Made by a program: the position numbers and the translations under genes
Shown: piece after piece, positions 28,224-36,813 of the stretch
Layout: every line of letters begins with the position of its first letter
Numbering within the stretch: position 1 is the stretch's first letter
NCBI RefSeq assembly: GCF_023734775.1
Contig: NZ_AP025732.1
Span: 5,330,501-5,394,500, forward strand
DNA length: 64,000 nucleotides
DNA from: Nostoc cf. commune SO-36
GTDB taxonomy: Bacteria > Cyanobacteriota > Cyanobacteriia > Cyanobacteriales > Nostocaceae
Direction: 5' to 3'
The notes under the pieces: generated by a model
The model's input: only the letters and a program-made list of their open reading frames with translations
What the model was told of the DNA's origin: nothing
The model's database searches: none

Positions 28224-28252
28224 CCCGATTTCTTCGAGAATCGGGTTTTTTT
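28224..28252 (+). terminator. Rho-independent terminator of the PEP-CTERM gene
   Basis: CCCGATT and AATCGGG form a stem around a TTCG-containing loop, followed by seven T (28246-28252). It lies 68 bases after the stop codon. Confidence 0.85.
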
Positions 28253-28474
28253 GTTGCGACTATTAGCCAGAGTTTTTAATAATTTTTAAGCAAATCCAAA
28301 ATCCTCATAATAAGTGAATTGTTCGCTGGGGTCAATCTAAAATCTAAAATTGTGCTATTTGGCATCCTCACGATAGGAAAATTGGGTAGATTAAAGAACC
28401 CAATTTCTTTTACTACTCCCCACTGGTCGCTAGAGCCTGTTAACCTCTTACTGGAACTTAAAATTTAGGAAATT

Positions 28475-29326
28475 ATGCAGAAAGCATCTACTGACAATCA
28501 GGCTGCTGCAAAAGACATTAAACTACTAGTTTTGGATATAGATGGGACGATCGCAGGACACTCTAACACCATTAGCAAACCTGTAAAGCAAGCTATTGTT
28601 GCAGCGCAAGCACGAGGAATTCAAGTGGCGATCGCAACAGGTAGGATGTATCGTTCAGCCTTGCGCTTTCATCAAGACATTGGCTCTACCCTACCATTAA
28701 TGGCCTATCAAGGAGCCTGGATTCAACATCCGATCACCCAAAAAATTCATCGCCATTGGGCTGTTTCCAGAGAAATCGCCCACCAGTTACTCGACTATTT
28801 TGAACAACCGGAGTTGCGATCGCTCCTATCTGTCCACTTCTACATCAACGATCAGCTATACGTCCGTGAATTAACCAGAGAAACCCAAATTTATGCAGAA
28901 CGTTCTGGTGTTATTGCGATTCCCGTGGGGGATTTGCGTCAAGCCTTAACCAATGAACCGACAAAAATTCTTGCTTTGTCTGATGACACTGATGTAATTG
29001 ACAAGCTACTAGGAAATTTGCGCCGTCAATACACACCTGCTGAACTTTATCTGACAACATCTGTTGCTACCTTTTTTGAAGCAACTAACGCCTCTGTGAA
29101 TAAGGGGACTGCTGTACGTTACCTAGCTGAAGAATTATTGGGATTACAGTTAGCCAACGTTATGGCGATTGGCGATAACTTCAATGATGTGGAAATGCTG
29201 GAGTATGTCGGATTTGGTGTAGCTATGGGCAACGCACCAGCAGGAGTGCAAGCCATCGCGCAGTGGGTAGCTCCTAGCGTCGAGGAAGATGGAGCAGCAG
29301 TAGCAATTGAAAAGTTTTTGCTGTAG
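28475..29326 (+). CDS. HAD-superfamily (Cof-type, IIB) phosphatase
   Basis: A soluble phosphatase of about 283 residues. Motif I LVLDIDGTIAGHS (nucleophile D21), motif II AIATGRM, motif III Lys in the TNEPTKIL region and motif IV MAIGDNFNDVEML are present. A C2-type cap of about 100 residues lies between motifs II and IV. These enzymes dephosphorylate sugar phosphates, nucleotides or cofactors; the substrate is not predictable here. Monocistronic. Confidence 0.88.
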   Translation: MQKASTDNQAAAKDIKLLVLDIDGTIAGHSNTISKPVKQAIVAAQARGIQVAIATGRMYRSALRFHQDIGSTLPLMAYQGAWIQHPITQKIHRHWAVSREIAHQLLDYFEQPELRSLLSVHFYINDQLYVRELTRETQIYAERSGVIAIPVGDLRQALTNEPTKILALSDDTDVIDKLLGNLRRQYTPAELYLTTSVATFFEATNASVNKGTAVRYLAEELLGLQLANVMAIGDNFNDVEMLEYVGFGVAMGNAPAGVQAIAQWVAPSVEEDGAAVAIEKFLL

Positions 29327-29367
29327 TGAGGGCACTTTTTCAAACCTAACCCATATAAATCAGAAAG

Positions 29368-29450
29368 GACACCGACGACTGGCCGTGTTTCGTCTCGGTG
29401 CCCTAGCTGGTTCGCTCCTCACACACCTGCTAATGTAGCTGAGGTGGTGC
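29368..29450 (+). ncRNA. Structured intergenic segment, possible small RNA or terminator
   Basis: GGACACCGACGA can pair with TCGTCTCGGTGCC (29391-29403) in a long hairpin. A second helix, CACCTGCT with AGCTGAGGTG, follows. Between them is the unpaired stretch GCTCCTCACAC, which differs at one position from the ACTCCTCACAC core that I recall for the cyanobacterial small RNA Yfr1. No T-run follows, and the site is between convergent genes, so a bidirectional terminator is the main alternative. Confidence 0.3.
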
Positions 29451-29506
29451 ATTGAGTCAATAGCTATCATAAAAGTTTTTATTTTTGCCTAAGCAACATT
29501 ACCGAT

Positions 29507-30481
29507 TTATAACTCCAAGGGCGCAAAAACCCCCAAGTTTTCTTCTAGGACAAATCTTAATACTGACTGAGTAGCCATAAGCAATCCGAGTCTGGCTTGA
29601 GCTAGCTCTGGTGAGTTAATTTTCACTTCACCCCAAATCCGGCAATTAGACCAAAACTTTTCAAAAGCTTGACTCAAATTCAGCGCTACTTTTTCCCATT
29701 TCACAGAACCGCTAACATCAGGGCACTCTATGTTGTCTACCACTTGTATTAATTCGCTAATTAGACGACGCTCATCTGGGTGATTTAGCCGCAGTGTTCC
29801 TTCACAATTAAGCCAAGGTAGAGGGTTGGGAGAAATAACATTCCAAAAAGCTGGACTAGGATTTGGAACTACTTCTCTAAGTTTAATCAATCCCTCTCGA
29901 TGAGCCAAAAGCACTAGCGAACAGCAGCGTGCATGAGCGTACTGAACAGCAAACAAATTCGGCATTCGGCATGGAGAAGAGGCAGAGGGGAGGGGTACAG
30001 GGGGCAGAGGGGAATAAAGAGAAAGAGGCAGAGGGGCGGGGTGCAGGGGGCAGAGGGGAAAATTCTTCTCCCCTGTTCTCTGCTCCCTGCTCCCTGCTCC
30101 CTGCTCCCCTGCTTTCCCCGAACTCTCCACTACGAGGCTTTGTAACCAAGTAGCTAAGGTTGAGTGAGTTAATTCAAAATGTATCCAACCAGGAGGAACT
30201 ATTTGGATACTAAAAACGTCATCACAAATCCCTGATAAATCAGATGCGATCGCACTGGCAAGCTCCATCGCTTTTCGATTCTGAGATTTTGATAGTCGTA
30301 GTGACACATTTGAGATGTATAAAACTCTATTATCATCTCTATCTTTATATAGAGGAATTTTTTCATCTTTTATGCATACATTTTCTGATATATAAGTATC
30401 AATGCTTATTGATTTTATTAAATAACTGTATGCTAACTGCTTGATTGACGTATATTTGCTAACTGGTAATTTGTAATGCAC
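29507..30481 (-). CDS. DALR anticodon-binding domain protein (arginyl-tRNA synthetase-like, no catalytic domain)
   Basis: 324 residues. The N-terminal half resembles the additional N-terminal domain of ArgRS (ISNVSLRLSKSQNRKAMELA and PPGWIHFELTHSTLATWLQS). The C-terminal half is a DALR all-helical domain (FAVQYAHARCCSLVLLAHRE, then ALNLSQAFEKFWSNCRIWGE and LGLLMATQSVLRFVLEE). The Rossmann catalytic core with HIGH and KMSKS is absent, so it cannot charge tRNA. Freestanding DALR proteins occur widely in cyanobacteria with unknown function. A Gly/Glu/Pro-rich insert of about 50 residues (roughly 128-178) is encoded by an intergenic-type repeat. Confidence 0.8.
   Translation of the reverse strand: MHYKLPVSKYTSIKQLAYSYLIKSISIDTYISENVCIKDEKIPLYKDRDDNRVLYISNVSLRLSKSQNRKAMELASAIASDLSGICDDVFSIQIVPPGWIHFELTHSTLATWLQSLVVESSGKAGEQGAGSREQRTGEKNFPLCPLHPAPLPLSLYSPLPPVPLPSASSPCRMPNLFAVQYAHARCCSLVLLAHREGLIKLREVVPNPSPAFWNVISPNPLPWLNCEGTLRLNHPDERRLISELIQVVDNIECPDVSGSVKWEKVALNLSQAFEKFWSNCRIWGEVKINSPELAQARLGLLMATQSVLRFVLEENLGVFAPLEL
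29968..30118. repeat. Low-complexity G/C-strand repeat inside the DALR gene
   Basis: AGGCAGAGGGG and GGGTGCAGGGGGCAGAGGGG type units on the left and CTCCCTGCTCCCTGCTCC units on the right make a tandem and inverted repeat of a kind normally found between Nostoc genes. It keeps the reading frame open in several frames, which creates spurious ORFs on both strands. Confidence 0.75.
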
Positions 30482-30794
30482 GTAATATTATTTAAATAGT
30501 CATGTAAGATATATTTGTTACTTTTCTGTCATCTATCTTGCGGTATAAATTTAATTTAGATAAAGAAAAATGAGAAGAGGATAAAATTTGATGAATATTC
30601 GATGAATAGTAAGTAAATTTTACTACCATCATTGTACAGTAGGAAGTATAACAAAAGAGTAGAGAGTTAATTTGCTTTCTATTCTTTGGATTGGCTGGCG
30701 CTGTTAGGCGTTAAGCCTGCCTCGTCAACACAAAGACACTCCTTGCACCCTTTTATTTACGTCTTTGTCTTCAGCCGAACGCTCTTTGTTACCT

Positions 30795-31514
30795 ATGCAA
30801 TCTCCATCCTCCTTTTCTGAGGCATCACGGCCTTTTTTAACTTGGCAACGCATTCTTGACTGGGCTCAAGAACACTACCGCTGCCGCACCTTTAGCAAAG
30901 ATGAGCGCATTCCAGCCCGGCCTGGATTGCTGTATTTGGTGCAAAGGGGTGCGATCCGTATGGTAGGAACCGCCCAAGTTAGTGCGACAGCTAGTCAGCT
31001 AACATCTCGACGAATCAACAGAACCCCAGAAGAAGCGTTCTTGGGTTTTGTCGGAGCGGGACAGCCATTTGAAATTGTTGCTCAATCACCATTCACACTC
31101 CAGGCTTACGCCCATGTTGACCAAACTGCGGTGTTGTGGATGTACTGGCACGATTTAGACAATTGGCCTCACTTCCGTCGTGAAGTTATGGATGCTTTTA
31201 GGTATCAGCACCAGCGTAAGCTGCTGTGGCTGAGTGCCTTGGGGCAACGCCGCACAATTGACCGACTCTTAGGATTTCTCACATTGTTAATTGAGGAATA
31301 TGGAGAACCAGCAATGAGCGACACTGATCCTGATGTGATTCGCGGCTATGCTCTGCCCTTCCCCCTCACCCATGCCCAAATTGGTAGCGCGATTGGTTCC
31401 ACTCGTGTTACCGTTACCCGCTTGATGGGTAAGCTGCGTCAACGTGGCTTAATCCTGACTCAAGGCGATAATTTAATATGCTTGCCAGCAGAGTCGATTA
31501 ATAGAGCTGGTTAA
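30795..31514 (+). CDS. Crp/Fnr-family transcription regulator
   Basis: About 239 residues from ATG 30795; an earlier TTG at 30765 is possible. The N-terminal cNMP-binding-like beta barrel is seen in FSKDERIPARPGLLYLVQRG, AIRMVG and FLGFVGAGQPFEIVAQSPFT. A dimerisation helix follows, then a C-terminal winged helix FPLTHAQIGSAIGSTRVTVT with RLMGKLRQRGLI, the Crp/NtcA-type recognition helix. It is not NtcA itself: the sensor domain diverges and lacks the NtcA effector-loop sequence. The effector is unknown. The 280-base upstream gap is AT-rich and probably holds its promoter. Confidence 0.85.
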   Translation: MQSPSSFSEASRPFLTWQRILDWAQEHYRCRTFSKDERIPARPGLLYLVQRGAIRMVGTAQVSATASQLTSRRINRTPEEAFLGFVGAGQPFEIVAQSPFTLQAYAHVDQTAVLWMYWHDLDNWPHFRREVMDAFRYQHQRKLLWLSALGQRRTIDRLLGFLTLLIEEYGEPAMSDTDPDVIRGYALPFPLTHAQIGSAIGSTRVTVTRLMGKLRQRGLILTQGDNLICLPAESINRAG

Positions 31515-31593
31515 AGTACTGTTCAGAGCGGCGATTTCCGCCACTCTGTCTTAAATGCGATGGGCTATACCCCACCGGAGGCGATCGCAGGTG

Positions 31594-32338
31594 TCAGCGA
31601 ATTTTGACAAACCCAGCTTGGCTAATCAGTTCCTGTCCCTGCTCAGTCAGCAGTAAGTCGGCGTAAGCGACACCTGCTTGCTGCTCAGTCTGACCATTCT
31701 GTTTGACCACCACAAACAGATTCCGGGTAATCGAGTATTTTCTTGATTGGAAAGCCTCAATGTTCAACTTGTTCCGTTTACCAGGACATTCAGACGGGAG
31801 GACAGAAGGTTCTTGGTATGGTGCAATGTATTGTCCTTGCGTCCGCCCCAACGGCAAGGCTTTGATTGAGCATTGAGGAATCACCTCTGGGGCAGAAGCG
31901 TAGTAGATGCTACCAGGACTACCAGCCAGTTTTTGCAAGGCTTGGGTGGTTGTGGAGATAAATTCCACATTGGAGCTGAAAGCTTGACCGCCCAAGATGT
32001 CTTGGACAAAAAGTTCGACTGTACCGCCATCAGCAATGCGGCGGGAATAGGGCTTAATCGGGATATTGGGGCCACCCACCTGGCTCCAATTATTGATTTT
32101 GCCTGTGTAAATTGACTTTAACTGTTCTACTGTTATTCCTGTGATATTCAGGTTGGGATTAACTGCGACTGCCAAACCATCAATTGCCACAGGAATTTGT
32201 TTTAAACTGAACCCGCGCTGCTGGGCACGGCTTAATTCTTGATCTAAAACTGGTCGGGAGGACTGGGCAAAGGCTAGTTGACCGTCTATCAATGACTGGA
32301 TGCCAGTACCAGAGCCAGGAGATCATTGCTGGGCTCTA
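31594..32338 (-). pseudogene. PstS-like phosphate-binding protein, 5'-truncated
   Basis: The 232 open codons (SLIDGQLAFAQSSRPV to the end LLTEQGQELISQAGFVKIR) are a close paralogue of the intact gene at 33999-35045. In two frames upstream the match continues (SPGSGTGIQ; before it YVEPSN, one base out of frame) and then ends abruptly at 32338, where a small inverted-repeat element begins. The membrane anchor and the first 100 or so residues, including the first phosphate-binding loop, are missing. The ligand loop STTTQALQKLAGSPGSIYYA remains. It cannot be exported as it stands. Confidence 0.8.
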
Positions 32339-32406
32339 CATAGGGCTTGCTGAAAAAGTCACAAAAAAGCAAGATTAGGATTAGTCAGTTATTCAAGCAA
32401 GCCCTA
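32339..32406. mobile_element. About 66-bp MITE with GGGCTTGCT ends at the broken end of pstS
   Basis: TAGGGCTTGCTGAAAAAGTC on the left and TATTCAAGCAAGCCCTA on the right form inverted ends, with TA outside both. There is no coding capacity. It sits exactly where homology of the truncated phosphate-binding gene stops, so it marks or caused the deletion. Confidence 0.7.
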
Positions 32407-32439
32407 AGTATTGGTTAAGTTTTAATTTTTTATTGCTGA

Positions 32440-33837
32440 CTAACGCACTGGTTCAAAGTCATAACCAGTGCGAGAGCGAGAACCAGGAACAATTTTTACA
32501 AGTTGGACTGGCGCATTACGATCGCCTGATGCTAAAAACCGAATTGTACCAGAAGCGCCACTGGCAAAAAACTCAGAGGAAGTTAATGCTTGTTGAACTC
32601 CAGACCGTGTGGGATTGCGTTTTAATGCTTCAATCAGAGCTACAGTGGCATCATAGCTGAGAGCGCTTCGCCAACTCACATCACCACCCCATAACTGCCG
32701 CGATTTCTGAGGAAAATCTGATTTAGGATCGCCCTCAATATGCCAGGGAACTGCCACTACCATCCCCACAGCTTGCTCTCTGCCAACCTCTAAAGTTTTA
32801 GCGGTGTAAACATCATCTCCCGCCAGCAGAGTTAACTTTTTCTGGTTAATCTGAATTACTTGCAGTGCTTTATCGAGAGTTGCAGTGTTAGCAGCTAACA
32901 TCAACACTTCTGCACCTTGTTTAGTTGCTTGTTCTAAGCTTTTAGCCGCACTAAAATCGGCCTTGGATAAATCAAATTCGCTGGATACTTCCCCACCTTC
33001 TAGGGAAACAGATGAAACAAACTCTGACTTTAAAGACTGGCTATAGTTACTCTGAGAATTAAAGAAAACCACTGCATTTTTTTTCTGCAAAGTTTTCACC
33101 ATGTAATTAGCTAAACTTCTCGCAGCCATAAAATCACTGGGAACGGTGCGAAAAACGTAGCGGCTAAAGTTAGAAATTTTGACAGATGTGCTGGTAGGCG
33201 AAATTGCTACAAGTTGTCCTGAAGTATAAATAGTACCTGCGGCTAAGGTGGAATCGCTAGTATTGGGGCCAACTACACCTAATACTTCTGAATTGTTAAC
33301 TAGGTTAGAAGCGATTTGCTTGGCTATTTCTGGATTGTCGTCGTCATTAGCTATTCCTACCCTTAATGGCACTCCCTTGACTCCTCCAGAGGTATTAATT
33401 TCATTTTGGGCTTGGGCGATGCCACGTAAAATTTCTAAAGAAATATTGGGGTCAGTGCCGAACGGTACAGAAGCCACGATAGTGTAGCTCTTGGAAGAAC
33501 CGATGCGGGTATTGTTAAGAAAAATTAAGGCTTCTGGATCGTTACGGTTGAGTTTTAAGGCAGCTGTCAAATTGGCGATCGCTTTATCATAACTTTTAGC
33601 TGCGATCGCCTGTACTCCTTCTTTTTTAACTGGAGAAATGTCACTCGGAGTAAAGGATTTTTCACCAAAACTAATGCGGTCTTGCAACGATGAATTACCG
33701 CCTGCTTCCTGATTGGAAATGCTAGTATTACCAAGTTTGACCCCATTCTTAGTAAACCACCAAAAGCCACCGCCAACTATGCCAACTGTCAGCAGTAAGG
33801 CTAAGGCTAAAATTGTGGTTTCATTCTTTTGTGACAT
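32440..33837 (-). CDS. Membrane-anchored type I periplasmic-binding protein (amino-acid ABC/receptor type) with TPR-like linker
   Basis: About 465 residues from MSQKNETT (33837). An uncleaved N-terminal helix (TILALALLLTVGIVGGGFWW) is followed by a polar linker and a TPR-like helix pair (YDKAIANLTAALKLNRNDPE). A Leu/Ile/Val-binding-protein domain then begins YTIVASVPFGTDPNISLEIL, with GVVGPNTSDSTLAAGTIYTS and TVPSDFMAARSLANYM. There is no lipobox. No permease genes accompany it; instead it lies in a same-strand series with a kinase and two PstS-like proteins. The first residues are nearly the same as in the PstS-like protein upstream, which suggests a sensor and not a transporter role. Confidence 0.8.
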   Translation of the reverse strand: MSQKNETTILALALLLTVGIVGGGFWWFTKNGVKLGNTSISNQEAGGNSSLQDRISFGEKSFTPSDISPVKKEGVQAIAAKSYDKAIANLTAALKLNRNDPEALIFLNNTRIGSSKSYTIVASVPFGTDPNISLEILRGIAQAQNEINTSGGVKGVPLRVGIANDDDNPEIAKQIASNLVNNSEVLGVVGPNTSDSTLAAGTIYTSGQLVAISPTSTSVKISNFSRYVFRTVPSDFMAARSLANYMVKTLQKKNAVVFFNSQSNYSQSLKSEFVSSVSLEGGEVSSEFDLSKADFSAAKSLEQATKQGAEVLMLAANTATLDKALQVIQINQKKLTLLAGDDVYTAKTLEVGREQAVGMVVAVPWHIEGDPKSDFPQKSRQLWGGDVSWRSALSYDATVALIEALKRNPTRSGVQQALTSSEFFASGASGTIRFLASGDRNAPVQLVKIVPGSRSRTGYDFEPVR

Positions 33838-33876
33838 GAACAAATTTGAAATAAAGAAAAAATGTTTATATATTTG

Positions 33877-33965
33877 TAGAACTTACGGTTTAAGGTAAAA
33901 GCGAACTATTCTCAACGTAGATAACACTGACAAATAAGAGTTTGAGAGTTTTTGCGTAAGTCCTA
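33877..33965. mobile_element. Short MITE with TAGAACTTACG / CGTAAGTCCTA ends, copy 2
   Basis: Left TAGAACTTACGGT and right TTGCGTAAGTCCTA are imperfect inverted ends bounding 89 bases. The right end is identical to that of the 157-bp element at 7085-7241. It sits between the two binding-protein genes. Confidence 0.6.
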
Positions 33966-33998
33966 ATTTGATTATTTGGCTAATTTTAACCATTTTGA

Positions 33999-35045
33999 TC
34001 ATTTAATTTTGACAAATCCAGCTTTTTCGATCAATTCTTGACCTTGAGGTGTGAGCAGCCAATTGGCATAAGCTTCACCAGCTTTTTGGTCTGTTTGACC
34101 ATTTTGTTTAACAATTACAAATAAATTCCGGGTAATTGCATAGTCTCCACTACGAAATGCTTGACTATTCAATTGATTACGCTTACTGGGACATTCAGAT
34201 TGAGGTATAAACGGTTCTTGGTACGGAGGCACAAATTGACCGCTTGTGCGACCTAGTGGTAAGGACTTAATCGTACACTGGGGTACAACCTCTGGGGCAG
34301 AAGCATAGTAAATTGCGCCAGTATTCATCGCTATCTTTCGTACTGCTTCTGTGGTCGTGCCAATGTAATTAACATTGCTACCAAAATTGGCTTTATTTAA
34401 AACATTTTCTACAAAAAACTCCACTGTTCCCCCAGCTTCTTGGCTACGAGAGTAGACTGTAATTGGTAAATTTGGCCCACCAACCTGTTGCCAATTAGTA
34501 ATCTTACCAGTGTAGATTTCTTTGAGTTGAGCGACAGTTAAACCAGGAATATTCAAATTGTGGTTAACTGCGATCGCAATACCATCAATAGCCACCGAAA
34601 TTTCTTTCAAACTAAATTCTTTTTGTTTAGCTTCTGTATTTTCTTCAGCTTTAACTGAGCGAGAAGATTGAGAAAAAGCTAGTTGATTATCTATCAACAT
34701 TCGAATGCCAGTTCCAGATCCTGCTTGACCGGAAGGAGATTGAGTATAGCGTAAAGTAAATTGAGGGCACAGGCTTTCTAGTACGGAGTCTACGTCTTTA
34801 CGGATGGGTGCCCAGGTTGTACTACCACCATAGTTGAATGTCCCATCGGGGAGATTCGGCACGTTACATCTGTTGTTGACAAACTGGTTTATGGGATTAC
34901 CTGTGTTGCTATTTCCCGAAGTTTTAGCAACAGTTCCATTTAGTTGCGCCCACCGTTCCATAAGAAACCATAGACCACCAAAGATTAAACCAATAGTGAT
35001 GACAACGGCTAAGAAAAGACTAAGAGTTTCGTTTTTCTGAGACAT
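33999..35045 (-). CDS. Membrane-anchored PstS-like phosphate-binding protein
   Basis: 348 residues. It begins MSQKNETLSLFLAVVITIGL (an uncleaved anchor helix shared with the neighbouring type I binding protein), then a short linker and a PstS-family domain: NYGGSTTWAPIRKDVDSVLE, GQAGSGTGIRMLID, YTGKITNWQQVGGPNLPITV, SQEAGGTVEFFVE and a C-terminal LTPQGQELIEKAGFVKI. The phosphate-loop serines and threonines are present. No pstCAB genes are nearby. It starts 24 bases after the kinase gene ends, so the two are probably cotranscribed. Confidence 0.84.
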   Translation of the reverse strand: MSQKNETLSLFLAVVITIGLIFGGLWFLMERWAQLNGTVAKTSGNSNTGNPINQFVNNRCNVPNLPDGTFNYGGSTTWAPIRKDVDSVLESLCPQFTLRYTQSPSGQAGSGTGIRMLIDNQLAFSQSSRSVKAEENTEAKQKEFSLKEISVAIDGIAIAVNHNLNIPGLTVAQLKEIYTGKITNWQQVGGPNLPITVYSRSQEAGGTVEFFVENVLNKANFGSNVNYIGTTTEAVRKIAMNTGAIYYASAPEVVPQCTIKSLPLGRTSGQFVPPYQEPFIPQSECPSKRNQLNSQAFRSGDYAITRNLFVIVKQNGQTDQKAGEAYANWLLTPQGQELIEKAGFVKIK

Positions 35046-35069
35046 AGGTGGCTCTTAACAGCAGGAGTT

Positions 35070-36473
35070 TTAAAGTATTAGAGATAATAATTTATAAATA
35101 AGTCGAAAGATGGCTGTGAGGGAAATCGCTACTAAGCCTGCTCCAACTGCTAAAAAAACTATTTCTTGAATGGTAAGCTCCCCTTGTAAAAAGGGGACAA
35201 AAAAAATAATCGCAAAAGTAATTGTGGGAATAATTAATAAATCGAACTTTTCAATCCACCGTCTAGTTTGGGCAAATATCAGTATCCCCAAAATTACAAA
35301 TGCAATACTCAAAGTAATTGGTGGTGATTGTACTAGACTGAGGAGGGCGATCGCAATTAATGCACCTTCAAATCCACTAAATGCCGCTCCACCCAACAAT
35401 TCTACTGTCGAAAACGCTGGTTTAGTTGGTGAATGGTGGGGGACGACAGGATTAGAACCTGTGGGTGGTTGTGGCGGGAGGGTTACAGAGGGCGAATTCA
35501 GTTGTGTAGGGGCTTGAGCCGCCTGTGGGTTAAGTGCATCTAAAACCTCCTGGGCTGACTGGAAGCGTTGATTAGCAGCAGGTAGCAGCATTTTATCTAA
35601 TATGTCAGCAAGGCGAGGATTGACACTTACTTGCGTTCGCCATTTCCACTGGTTGCTATAGGCATCAAATAGTTGAATTGCTTCCTGATTTGTTAACAAG
35701 GTAATAAGAGTTACCGCCAACGCGTATAAGTCTGTAGATGGAAATACTTGACCCCCAGCCATCTGCTCAGGCGGTGCAAATCCCATAGAATAAATTCCTG
35801 TGGAAGAACCCACAGAACCAGGTACAGCGTTTGTTACTTGCTTGACTGCGCCAAAATCTAGTAAAAAAAGTTTACCATCACGACGACGCATAATGTTTGA
35901 AGGTTTGATGTCTCTGTGGATAATGCCTCTATCATGAACAAACTTTAGTACCTTCAATATTTCTTGCAGCACTTCCAACACTTGCTGTTGAGAAAACTTG
36001 CCATTTTGAACTAATTCTTGCTCTAAGTTTTGCCCATCAATATATTCTTGCACCAAGTAAAAAAATTGGTCTTCTTGTACTGATTGCAAGCTATTAACAA
36101 TCACTGGAAAGAAAGCAAACAAGTCAGGAATTTGCTCGTGGTCATTACCAAGCTGTGCTAAAACTTCTGCCTCTCTCTCAAACATTAACTGCGCTTGTTG
36201 CAGTTGATCTGAGGTTAAATTTCCCGATGGTTGAAACTGCTTAACGACGCATTGACGCATTCCTGGTATTCGGCGATCGCGTGCCAAAAATGCTGCTCCA
36301 AATCCGCCTCTTCCCAGCAGCTTCGTTGGCACGTATCTACCATCTAATAGCAGTGGCATACCACAGGTAGTGCAATACTTTTGCTGGGTTGTTTTTAGGG
36401 TTGTAATATTATCTAAATCGGCAAAATAGTTTTGTGGGCGTGGACAACGTGGACGAGTGCAGTAAACTTCCAT
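35070..36473 (-). CDS. Serine/threonine protein kinase with N-terminal zinc ribbon and C-terminal membrane domain
   Basis: 467 residues. Four Cys (C5, C10, C34, C37) form a zinc-ribbon-like start typical of cyanobacterial kinases. The Hanks-type kinase domain spans about 45-310: GRGGFGAAFLARD, VVKQF (Lys), HRDIKPSNIM (catalytic) and LLDFGAVKQV (DFG). A Pro-rich linker follows, then about four C-terminal transmembrane helices (roughly 370-465). All catalytic residues are present. It is followed at 24 bases by a membrane-anchored PstS-like protein, which suggests kinase signalling tied to extracytoplasmic ligand sensing. Confidence 0.9.
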   Translation of the reverse strand: MEVYCTRPRCPRPQNYFADLDNITTLKTTQQKYCTTCGMPLLLDGRYVPTKLLGRGGFGAAFLARDRRIPGMRQCVVKQFQPSGNLTSDQLQQAQLMFEREAEVLAQLGNDHEQIPDLFAFFPVIVNSLQSVQEDQFFYLVQEYIDGQNLEQELVQNGKFSQQQVLEVLQEILKVLKFVHDRGIIHRDIKPSNIMRRRDGKLFLLDFGAVKQVTNAVPGSVGSSTGIYSMGFAPPEQMAGGQVFPSTDLYALAVTLITLLTNQEAIQLFDAYSNQWKWRTQVSVNPRLADILDKMLLPAANQRFQSAQEVLDALNPQAAQAPTQLNSPSVTLPPQPPTGSNPVVPHHSPTKPAFSTVELLGGAAFSGFEGALIAIALLSLVQSPPITLSIAFVILGILIFAQTRRWIEKFDLLIIPTITFAIIFFVPFLQGELTIQEIVFLAVGAGLVAISLTAIFRLIYKLLSLIL

Positions 36474-36499
36474 TTTCGTAATTAGTCAAAATAATTCGT

Positions 36500-36790
36500 A
36501 ATTGATAATGAAGCTCTCTACCAGACACTACGCGTAGCTTGCTTCCCCATAGGGATACGCGGACTGGCTAACGCTACGCTAACGTACTTCGTAAATACTT
36601 CAGGTTACAGAAAAACTAAATTTATTAATCAAGAACCAAAAACTTTTTTCCTGATGTTAAACCCCTGGTTTGCTTACAGCATCCTGCACAAACAGCGATG
36701 GGTTAATAATTACGAATTACGTTAGCGACAGAGGAGCGTCATTACGAATTATTTGGTCATTGGTAATGTACAAAAAACATTGGACAAATG
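36500..36790. repeat. Repeat-filled gap between the kinase and the regulator
   Basis: It contains the palindromic CTACGCGTAGCTTGCTTCCC type repeat (36529-36580), TACGAATTA heptamer units (36710-36750) and TGGACAAATGACAAACGAC type units (36780-36800). I see no gene or promoter-like element that stands out. Confidence 0.5.
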
Positions 36791-36813
36791 ACAAACGACT
36801 AAATAACGTGATT

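Noticed and set aside
29929..30153. Two overlapping plus-strand ORFs rich in Gly, Arg and Glu
   Set aside because: They are frames of the low-complexity repeat inside the DALR gene on the other strand.
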